From NCBI GenBank assembly GCA_903881085.1, contig CAIRSA010000200.1, forward strand, positions 1-37,145: 37,145 nucleotides of DNA, given 5' to 3'. The DNA is from an uncultured Acidobacteriia bacterium (GTDB lineage: Bacteria > Acidobacteriota > Terriglobia > Bryobacterales > Bryobacteraceae). Position numbers and translations under genes: made by a program. Below the pieces are notes generated by a model, which saw only the letters and a list, made by a program, of their open reading frames with translations, was not told where the DNA came from and did no database searches. The first letter of the stretch is position 1; every line of letters starts with the position of its first letter. Of this stretch, positions 1-6,635 are shown piece by piece.

Positions 1-43
1 CGATTTGGTGAGCGATTCATTGGGGCATTGAGGTGGAGGGCAA

Positions 44-101
44 TTGGGGTCAGACAGCCCATTTTCGGCAAAAGCGGCCGAAAAAAGGTGTCAGACCCCA
101 A
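44..101. repeat. REP-like two-stage hairpin
   Basis: The outer arms TTGGGGTCAGAC (44-55) and GTCAGACCCCAA (90-101) pair over 12 positions with one A-A mismatch. The inner arms TTTTCGGC (62-69) and GCCGAAAA (77-84) pair perfectly around a 7-base loop. GGGGTCAGAC-type palindromes are common intergenic repeats, in some genomes linked to REP-associated tyrosine transposases. No such transposase gene is in the window, so that link is inference. Confidence 0.6.
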
Positions 102-140
102 ATGCGACGCGTCGTTCTACTCAGTGTAAGCGACATTGGA

Positions 141-170
141 TTGGCAATCTGCGGGCGAGTGGCACTCGGC
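141..170. repeat. Dispersed 30-bp repeat, copy A
   Basis: This matches 4734-4763 at 28 of 30 positions. Its core CGAGTGGCACTCG is palindromic. It lies in intergenic DNA 150 bases before a receptor gene. With only two copies in the window, it is probably a member of a genome-wide family. Confidence 0.6.
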
Positions 171-321
171 TCTCCGGAACGAACTGAATCCATCCCAAGC
201 CGAAACACTTGGAGTAGCAGTAACACAGCTGTAACTCACTCCTAAGTAGAAACCCATGATCGTAACCACAATGTCATATTCCTGAAATCTCTCCGTCAAA
301 CTCACCTGCTAGCCTAGCATC

Positions 322-3300
322 GTGAATCATAAATCTCTCTTGTTCCAAATCTTACTTGTGTCGAGCATTGTCAGCGCACAAGACCTTGGGCGCTTTACCG
401 GCTCGGTCGCAGATACCTCCGGCGCATTCATCCCAGGCGTCAAAATCAATGTCCGCAATGAGCGCACGGGCGCCGAACGCTCGGCGAGCACTTCCGATTC
501 AGGCGTCTTTTTCGTAACCAGCCTTTCCGCCTCCACTTACACCATTACCGCTTCCGGCCCTGGCCTCAATGATGCAGTTTATAAATCCATCAATCTCGCG
601 GTCGGACAGGAACGCGGCCTCCAGATTGTAATGAAGCCCTCGTCCGTTAACACAGAAGTAACAGTTTCAGGCGGTGACCTAGCTGCCGTTGATACCAGTT
701 CCGCGTCTGTGGGCGCAAACATTAGTGCACGCGAACTAGCGCAGATGCCGATCAACGGCAGACAGATCTCGCAACTTTATCTTCTTGCGCCCGGCGCACA
801 AACCGCTGGCGGCGGCACCTACGACAACATCCGCTTCTCAGGCCGAGCCAACCAACAGAACGCAGTTCGCTTCGATGGCGTCGAAGCCTCTTCCATCATT
901 GACGCTTCGCCAGGCAACCTGAACGGCCAGATCTCATCCTCGTTCCGCCTCCAGGCCAGCCTCGAAACCGTCCAGGAGTTCCGCGTCGAATCCAGCAACT
1001 ACCCTGCCGAATACGGCACAGGTACGGGTGGGCAGATCACCATCATCACCAAATCAGGCAGCAACGCCTTCCATGGCAGCGTTTTCGAATACCTGCGAAA
1101 CGACGCGCTCGACGCGCGCAACTTCTTCGACGGCCTGAACAAATCGCCGCTCCGGCTTAATCAATTCGGCGGTTCTCTCGGCGGCCCCATCGCCAAAAGC
1201 AAACTCTTCTTCTTCGGACATTTTGAAGGCCTGCGCCAGCGGGCCGGCTTTCCGCTGGTCGGTCAGGTGCCCAGCCTGGCTGTACGCAACCTTCCGGTTT
1301 GCGTTACTGGCTCTACCGCTCGCTGCGTTGACGCCTCCATAAAGCCTCTGTTCGGGGCCTTCCCGGTTGGCAACCTCGGCGCCACATCCAATCCTGATTT
1401 CGACATCGCCCAATTGAACGGCCGCTCCGTTGTAAATGAGTCGTCCGGCAGCGTCCGTTTGGACTACCGCTACAGCGACAAAGACAGCTTCTATCTACGT
1501 TGGTTCCGTGACGACGGCACCTCCACCGCTCCATTCGACGTTTCAGGCAGCGCCTTTCTGCAGAAGGCCCTCGCTCAGAATGGAGTGCTATCGTGGCAGC
1601 GGATCATCGCGCCCACTGTCGTAAACGAAGCCAAAATCGGCTACAACGGCCCCAAAACGCGCACCACGGGCATCGCGCCCACGGTCAATGGCGTGGATCT
1701 CTCCGGCGTGACTTTGAATATCACCGGCGCTACCGTTCTGGTCGGCATCGGCGGCCAGGGAGCCAGCGCCGGCGTCTCCATTCCTTCCGGCCAGGTGCGC
1801 TCCAATAGCGCCACCAACGGACGCGGCCAACCTTACACCAACTACTCGCTCAGCTACGTAGACAGCCTCTCATGGGTGAAGGGCAATCACAACTTTAAGT
1901 TCGGCGGCGAATTCCGCCAGGTCCGCCTCTACACCGACCGTCTCGGCGGCACCACCTACGCCTTCAGCAACCTCGCGGCATTTCTCGCCAACACCCCCAC
2001 CATCTCCATCAACGGCGACGTCAGCGCTCCCAGCCCATTCAACAATGGCGCCACCGGCAATCGCTTCGGCAAGACCGAAATGTTCAGCGCCTACGCACAG
2101 GATGAATACAAGTTCAAGCCGAATCTGACACTCAGCTACGGCCTGCGCTACGAATACTACACCCCTATGCGTGAAGACCGTAATCTGGTTGTTCTCTATA
2201 ACACCGTTACCGGCACCCTCGATGCTCCAGGCAGCCGCCCCTTCTACCCAACCTCGAAGCTTGCCTTCGGCCCGCGCCTGGCACTTAGCTGGTCGCCCGT
2301 CAAGACGAACAACAAAACCGTATTCCGCATCGGCGGCGGTTATTACTACGGACCCGGCCAGGGTGAAGATCTGATCCAGCCCATCGAAAGCGATCGCGTT
2401 AGCACCTCCGCAACCGGACGCTTCCCCATCGATGCGCTGGCAGTAATCAAGAACTTCAACATCAACACGGCAACCGGCATCGGCGTTCGAGCGTATGCCC
2501 CTGGCTACACGGTTCCCGAAAAGATCCTCTCCTACACCGCTTCCGTCCAGCAGCAGTTCTGGGGCGGCGCTGTGCTCCAGGTGGCCTACGTCGGCAGCCA
2601 GGGACGCAATCTGTTCCTGCGCAGCATCACCAACAAAGTCACCGGCGTCACTATGAACGCAACCACCGGCGCAGGCACCGCGGTTCGCGAGTTCGGCACG
2701 CGCTTCGGCGAAATTGACTACAAGACCACCGGCGGTAACGACAACTACAATTCTCTCCAGACCACCCTCAATCGCCGCTACAGTAAAGGGCTCACGTTGG
2801 GTGCTCAATGGACCTATGCCCACAGCATCGGCAACAGCGGCGGCTCCAACGAAGCCAATACCGCCCTCAACCCGTACAACTTCAAAATGGACCACGGCAA
2901 CAATGCCTTCGATGTCCGTCACAGCGCAAACATCTCCGCAATGTATGAACTGCCCTTCGGCCGCGGCTACAAATATGGATCGTCACTCAGCCGCGGCGCC
3001 GACGCGATCCTGGGTGGCTGGCAACTTGGCGGTATCGTCAACGCCCGCACCGGCCTTCCAGTCGACATCCGCATCACCCGCCCCGACATCGTCTATCGCG
3101 ACACGCGCAACAACACCATCGTCAACAACCCCATCGTGGTCAACGGCGAACCCGTCACTGTCCCTGTCATCAACGTGCCTGGCGGCGGCAACTCCCGCGA
3201 CGTCCGCTTCCCTGACGTAATAGCCGGGGTCGATCCGTTCCTTCACACCAGCGATCGCCGCATCGTTCTCAACCCGGCCGCCTTCTCCACGCCGGCCCCC

Positions 3301-3630
3301 GGCAAGTTCGGCAACCTAGGCCGCGGCGCACTGCACGGACCGGGCTTGTCGCAATTCGATCTCACGCTGCACAAGAGGTTCTCCATCTCGGAACGTGTGA
3401 AGACGGAATTCCGTTTTGAGGCTTACAACTTGTTCAACCGCGCCAATTTCGCCAATCCAGTGGCGCGCTTGAACAATGTGCTCGGCACCTCCGGCAACAC
3501 GTTGCAGCCCGGTCAGGCTTACAACGCTGCCACCGGCGGTACTTTCGGAACGGTGCTCTCGACAGTGGAATCCGCAGTCGGTCTCGGCGCCCAGCGGCAG
3601 ATTCAGATGTCACTGCGCCTTTCGTTCTAG
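322..3630 (+). CDS. Oar-like TonB-dependent receptor with carboxypeptidase regulatory-like domain
   Basis: This 1102-residue outer-membrane receptor has a Sec signal peptide (about residues 1-19, ending SAQ). A carboxypeptidase-regulatory-like beta-sandwich follows at about 22-110, then a plug-like segment (LAQMPINGRQ, then VQEFRVESSNYPAEYG and GGQITIITKSGSN) and a long beta-barrel ending in RLSF with a terminal Phe, as outer-membrane barrels do. Known Oar-like proteins of Acidobacteriota and Myxococcota share this plan; here the substrate is unknown. The start is GTG with no visible Shine-Dalgarno, chosen because it gives a complete signal peptide. It stands alone, followed by a terminator, with no SusD or hydrolase partner beside it. 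Long open frames on the opposite strand are GC-rich codon shadows. Confidence 0.9.
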   Translation: MNHKSLLFQILLVSSIVSAQDLGRFTGSVADTSGAFIPGVKINVRNERTGAERSASTSDSGVFFVTSLSASTYTITASGPGLNDAVYKSINLAVGQERGLQIVMKPSSVNTEVTVSGGDLAAVDTSSASVGANISARELAQMPINGRQISQLYLLAPGAQTAGGGTYDNIRFSGRANQQNAVRFDGVEASSIIDASPGNLNGQISSSFRLQASLETVQEFRVESSNYPAEYGTGTGGQITIITKSGSNAFHGSVFEYLRNDALDARNFFDGLNKSPLRLNQFGGSLGGPIAKSKLFFFGHFEGLRQRAGFPLVGQVPSLAVRNLPVCVTGSTARCVDASIKPLFGAFPVGNLGATSNPDFDIAQLNGRSVVNESSGSVRLDYRYSDKDSFYLRWFRDDGTSTAPFDVSGSAFLQKALAQNGVLSWQRIIAPTVVNEAKIGYNGPKTRTTGIAPTVNGVDLSGVTLNITGATVLVGIGGQGASAGVSIPSGQVRSNSATNGRGQPYTNYSLSYVDSLSWVKGNHNFKFGGEFRQVRLYTDRLGGTTYAFSNLAAFLANTPTISINGDVSAPSPFNNGATGNRFGKTEMFSAYAQDEYKFKPNLTLSYGLRYEYYTPMREDRNLVVLYNTVTGTLDAPGSRPFYPTSKLAFGPRLALSWSPVKTNNKTVFRIGGGYYYGPGQGEDLIQPIESDRVSTSATGRFPIDALAVIKNFNINTATGIGVRAYAPGYTVPEKILSYTASVQQQFWGGAVLQVAYVGSQGRNLFLRSITNKVTGVTMNATTGAGTAVREFGTRFGEIDYKTTGGNDNYNSLQTTLNRRYSKGLTLGAQWTYAHSIGNSGGSNEANTALNPYNFKMDHGNNAFDVRHSANISAMYELPFGRGYKYGSSLSRGADAILGGWQLGGIVNARTGLPVDIRITRPDIVYRDTRNNTIVNNPIVVNGEPVTVPVINVPGGGNSRDVRFPDVIAGVDPFLHTSDRRIVLNPAAFSTPAPGKFGNLGRGALHGPGLSQFDLTLHKRFSISERVKTEFRFEAYNLFNRANFANPVARLNNVLGTSGNTLQPGQAYNAATGGTFGTVLSTVESAVGLGAQRQIQMSLRLSF

Positions 3631-3654
3631 AACTCGTTTTGTACATGCAAGAAG

Positions 3655-3679
3655 GGCGGGCTGCCAACCCGCCTTTTTT
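3655..3679 (+). terminator. Rho-independent terminator after the receptor gene
   Basis: GGCGGG (3655-3660) pairs with CCCGCC (3668-3673) around a 7-base loop and is followed directly by six T residues (3674-3679). It lies 25 bases after the receptor stop. It also argues against the upstream in-frame TTG/ATG starts for the next gene, since those would place the terminator inside the coding region. Confidence 0.85.
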
Positions 3680-3734
3680 GTTGTTTAGCCGCAAAGAGCG
3701 GGCACTCGCCCCACATGCGTTACCCTTGTATCTA

Positions 3735-4676
3735 ATGGCCGACCTACAACCGCCCAACGACCTAGGCTTCGGCAACCGCCTGGCCGAAGAAAGCAAAGCC
3801 CGCCTCCTAAACCGCGACGGCTCCTTCAACGTAGAGCGAGCCGGCATGACCATCTTCCAATCGCTAGGCCTCTATCATTACCTGCTAACCATCTCCTGGA
3901 CCCGCTTCTACGCCATCGCCGCCTTCTCATATTTCCTTACCAACGTAGTCTTCGCCGCCGCATATTACCTGTGCGGCCCGGAATCCCTACACGGCTCCAC
4001 CGAAGTAAGCCCGCTAGGCCACTACCTCGACGCCTTCTTCTTCAGCGTCCAAACCCTAGCCACCATCGGCTACGGCCGCCTCACCCCGAACGGCCTCCCC
4101 GCCAACATCCTGGTCTCGATCGAGGCGCTGCTCGGCCTGCTCGGCTTCGCCGTCATCACCGGCTTCCTCTTCGCCCGTTTCTCCCGCCCAACCATGCGCA
4201 TCGTGTACAGCGATCAGGCGGTGGTGGCCCCCTACCACGACATGACCGCCTTCATGATCCGCATCGCCAACCAGCGCAACAGCCAGTTGGTGAATGTGGA
4301 GGCAACCCTTGTCCTCAGCGTCCGCATTCCGGAAACAGGCAAGCGCAAATTCCACGGCCTCACGCTGGAACGCAGCAAGGTGATGTTCTTCCCGCTGCAC
4401 TGGGTAATCGTGCATCCCATCGACGAGACCAGCCCCATGCAGGGTATGACCGCCGAATCCCTTGCCGAAGCCGACGCCGAATTCTTCGTCCTGCTCAGCG
4501 CCACCGATGAGGTGTTCTCCCAGACCGTCCACAGCCGCTCGAGCTACAAGTTCGACGAAGTGCAATGGGGCGCCAAGTTCTCCGACATGTTCCAACCGAT
4601 CGAAGGCGGCCGCATCGCCATCGACCTGCGCAATATCCACAAAATCGAGCCGGTGCAAGACCAAATCGAACCCTGA
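3735..4676 (+). CDS. Kir-type inward-rectifier potassium channel (KirBac-like)
   Basis: This 313-residue inner-membrane potassium channel has the prokaryotic inward-rectifier layout. It starts with a cytoplasmic N-terminal segment and a slide-helix region (HYLLTISW). TM1 (FYAIAAFSYFLTNVVFAAAY), the pore loop with selectivity filter TIGYG (residues 110-114), TM2 (LLGLLGFAVITGFLFARFS) and a long C-terminal cytoplasmic IRK beta-domain follow. The length suits KirBac proteins. I chose ATG 3735 over in-frame starts at 3639 and 3645 because a terminator hairpin lies between them and the conserved protein begins here. No obvious partner gene adjoins it. Ligand gating cannot be read from the sequence. 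Confidence 0.92.
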   Translation: MADLQPPNDLGFGNRLAEESKARLLNRDGSFNVERAGMTIFQSLGLYHYLLTISWTRFYAIAAFSYFLTNVVFAAAYYLCGPESLHGSTEVSPLGHYLDAFFFSVQTLATIGYGRLTPNGLPANILVSIEALLGLLGFAVITGFLFARFSRPTMRIVYSDQAVVAPYHDMTAFMIRIANQRNSQLVNVEATLVLSVRIPETGKRKFHGLTLERSKVMFFPLHWVIVHPIDETSPMQGMTAESLAEADAEFFVLLSATDEVFSQTVHSRSSYKFDEVQWGAKFSDMFQPIEGGRIAIDLRNIHKIEPVQDQIEP

Positions 4677-4733
4677 TATTCATTGGGCTACCTACTTTTC
4701 CAAGCAGCCAGCGGTTCGCCATCGTAGGGCAGG

Positions 4734-4764
4734 TTGGCAAGCTGCGGCCGAGTGGCACTCGGCC
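4734..4764. repeat. Dispersed 30-bp repeat, copy B, with perfect 19-bp palindrome
   Basis: This is the second copy of the repeat at 141-170. Here the core is a perfect palindrome: GGCCGAGTG (4746-4754), one central G, CACTCGGCC (4756-4764). It lies between the channel gene and a decayed transposase, in a stretch that also has a CAGGC/GCCTG stem near 4804-4820. Confidence 0.6.
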
Positions 4765-4859
4765 TTCTTGCGTTTGCCAGAGCTTACGAAAAGTAAGTGG
4801 CGCAGGCACTTTGGCCTGCCCCGTCCCGACTCCTCGGTACGCGTTCGCCTAAGCTTCAA

Positions 4860-5170
4860 TCGCGTGGCCGTCCCATTGCGTTTGTAGTCGTGCGTCATCG
4901 TTCCGCAGCGCCCCTTGTTCAATCGCAGGCCCCGTTGCGTGCGGTCCAGGGCCTGGATTTGGCTCTTCGAATCGGCGCACAGGACGATGGCATGTTCCGT
5001 CGGGTTGAGATAGAGCCCCACGATGGCTTCCAGTTTTTCGGAAAACGCTGGATCGTTGCTTACCTTGAACGTCCGCACCAAATGTGGCTTCAGGCCATGT
5101 TGCCGCCAAATATGGCGCAGGCTCTTTTCGCCACTCCGGCGGCGGCAGCCATGCTCCTTGTGCTCCAGTT
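4860..5170 (-). pseudogene. IS630-family transposase remnant
   Basis: The minus strand reads as a fragment of an IS630 transposase: [15 protein letters not shown], then after a frame change [44 protein letters not shown] and [15 protein letters not shown]. The frame breaks at the AAAA run near 5124-5129, where removing one base restores the family sequence. The usual CxDEKSQ motif reads CADSKSQ, so the Glu after the catalytic Asp is lost. Homology stops at about 4860, before the second and third catalytic acidic residues, and the N-terminal helix-turn-helix part cannot be found. The gene is certainly dead. I could not identify terminal inverted repeats or a target duplication. Confidence 0.82.
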
Positions 5171-5366
5171 GATCGGTGGCCGGTCTGTAATGCTGAACGT
5201 TGGCGCCAGTCACAAACTGTTGCAAGTATCTGACTTCCGTTCGGTCGTCCGCGTTTCCGAAGCGCTCCAGCAGCACCTCGCGCCGGTAGCTCCTTAGACT
5301 CCACTTCGGTTTGGCGGCCCACGGTATGATAAGATCTCTTAACGCGGATTTGCCGCCGGAGAATAT

Positions 5367-6059
5367 ATGATTCAATTGCGAGTAACTAGCGTCTATCTGT
5401 TAGCGGTCCTTGCTGCGCCGGCAGCCTCCATCTCGATCGGGTCAGGAACCAACTGGACCGTTACTGCAGGTGGAACTGGAGCGGTAAACGTCACTCCGTT
5501 CTTGATCTCAGGCAACACTATTAGCATCACCAGTGACGACTCGGCTACTGGGACATTTGTAACAGGCGGGACCGCGGCGAGCTTCAACAACTATTGGACA
5601 GCTCAATTCAGTTTTGTGCTGCCAGCCAACGCCAGCAATGTCGTTCTGAACTTCGGCAACCTCTCCGCCGACGACAGGACTGTGCTGGAGTTGAACGGCG
5701 TAATCATCGGCTCCAACGGTTTGCTCAACCCCTCTTCGGGATGCACAACGGGCGCAATGGTTATGACTAATGGCGGAAGCAACAATCCCTACACTTTCTG
5801 TGCCGGGACCAACACAGGGTCAGTCACGAGTGGATTCAATATTGGCGGCTCCAACACGCTGATGGCGATTATCAACAATACGAACACGGGAATCAATGGC
5901 AACCTGGCCGCAACGTTTGCAGCGGGAGGCCCGACTGTGTTCGGCGTAACCGGTTCGGTGAGCTTTACGCCGACGCCAGAGCCTGCCAGTGCGGCGCTGG
6001 CGGGTGCGGGACTGCTGGGCCTATTGTGGCGGGTTCGTTCGAAGCGGACCGGCGCCTGA
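5367..6059 (+). CDS. PEP-CTERM sorting-domain protein
   Basis: This 230-residue exported protein has an N-terminal signal peptide (about residues 1-20, ending in an Ala-rich stretch). The Gly/Thr/Asn-rich middle contains a beta-sandwich-like region with [11 protein letters not shown] classical PEP-CTERM tail starts near residue 204: [18 protein letters not shown] followed by a basic end (RVRSKR). In other bacteria this tail is recognised by an exosortase and is linked to surface or exopolysaccharide-associated proteins. No exosortase is in this window. A GGAG Shine-Dalgarno sits 6 bases before the ATG. The gene is flanked by two dead transposases. The function of the mature domain is unknown. 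Confidence 0.88.
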   Translation: MIQLRVTSVYLLAVLAAPAASISIGSGTNWTVTAGGTGAVNVTPFLISGNTISITSDDSATGTFVTGGTAASFNNYWTAQFSFVLPANASNVVLNFGNLSADDRTVLELNGVIIGSNGLLNPSSGCTTGAMVMTNGGSNNPYTFCAGTNTGSVTSGFNIGGSNTLMAIINNTNTGINGNLAATFAAGGPTVFGVTGSVSFTPTPEPASAALAGAGLLGLLWRVRSKRTGA

Positions 6060-6095
6060 TCAGTGGCGCGACGGGACAAGTGCCTTCGTTTAAGG

Positions 6096-6369
6096 AAGGC
6101 CATTTGATTAGCGACCAAGTACACATGTTGATCGCGATCCCGCTGAAATACGCAGTTTCCAGTGTGATCGGCTATATCAAAGGGAAGAGTGCGATCCACA
6201 TTGCAAGGGTTTACGGAGAACGGAGTAGGAAATTCGTCGGCAGAGTTTTGGGTCACGCGGGTATTTTGTGTCCACCGTTGGGCGAGATCAGGCTGTGATC
6301 CGAGACTACACCAAAAATCAGGAGCAAGAATATCAGCGTATTGAGCAGTTGAAGTTGGGGAGCGATTAG
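6096..6369 (+). pseudogene. IS200/IS605-type TnpA transposase remnant
   Basis: The reading EGHLISDQVHML, IAIPLKYAVSSVIGYIKGKS and AIHIARVYGE is typical of the central part of IS200-type Y1 transposases. The frame breaks near 6244-6252. After it, another frame gives RGYFVSTVGRDQAVIRDY and a Gln/Glu-rich C-terminus ending in TAG at 6367-6369, matching the family end. The first about 60 residues are absent. The HUH metal-binding motif, normally HVH, reads QVH here. With truncation, frameshift and a lost active-site His, this is a dead copy. It begins about 40 bases after the PEP-CTERM gene. Confidence 0.82.
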
Positions 6370-6635
6370 CCACCGTTAAGGTGGCCAACAGGAAACCGTG
6401 GCCTAACGTCAGCGATGCCCATGAGCCGCTTTGAGTGGCTCACAACCGAAAGCCCCCGGGCTCTGACTGGGGATCCTTACTTTCGCCATACGGCCAATGT
6501 CGAGGCCGGATAAGCTGTCTTAGCGGAAATTGAGCAACTTGTCCTCCTTTCCTTTCAGCCCGAGTTTAGAAATGGCGCTTGCCCAGTTTCGCATCGTGTC
6601 CGAATGAGAATGCAACCGCAAGCAAAGCAGAAGCC
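6370..6635. repeat. Non-coding stretch with a 9-bp stem-loop
   Basis: This stretch lies between the IS200 remnant and the end of the GH20-like gene. The clearest element is a hairpin at 6422-6442, where TGAGCCGCT pairs with AGTGGCTCA (one G-T wobble) around a 3-base loop. A smaller stem, GCCACC/GGTGGC, spans 6369-6385 and overlaps the remnant's stop. Neither is followed by a T-run, so intrinsic termination is not clearly supported. Subterminal hairpins of the dead IS200 element are a possible origin. I see no gene. Confidence 0.4.

Larger units (their letters stand above)
1..321. other. Intergenic leader of the first receptor gene, repeat-bearing
   Basis: I see no convincing gene here; the short open frames have no recognisable family. 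The stretch holds a palindromic hairpin at 44-101 and one copy of a dispersed 30-base repeat at 141-170, both listed separately. No clear -35/-10 pair or Shine-Dalgarno sequence is visible before the GTG at 322. Confidence 0.6.

Noticed and set aside
1870..2922. 350-codon open frame on the minus strand
   Set aside because: It lies wholly antisense to the receptor gene, has low-complexity Val/Ala/Gly-rich composition and no family features; it is a GC-rich codon shadow.
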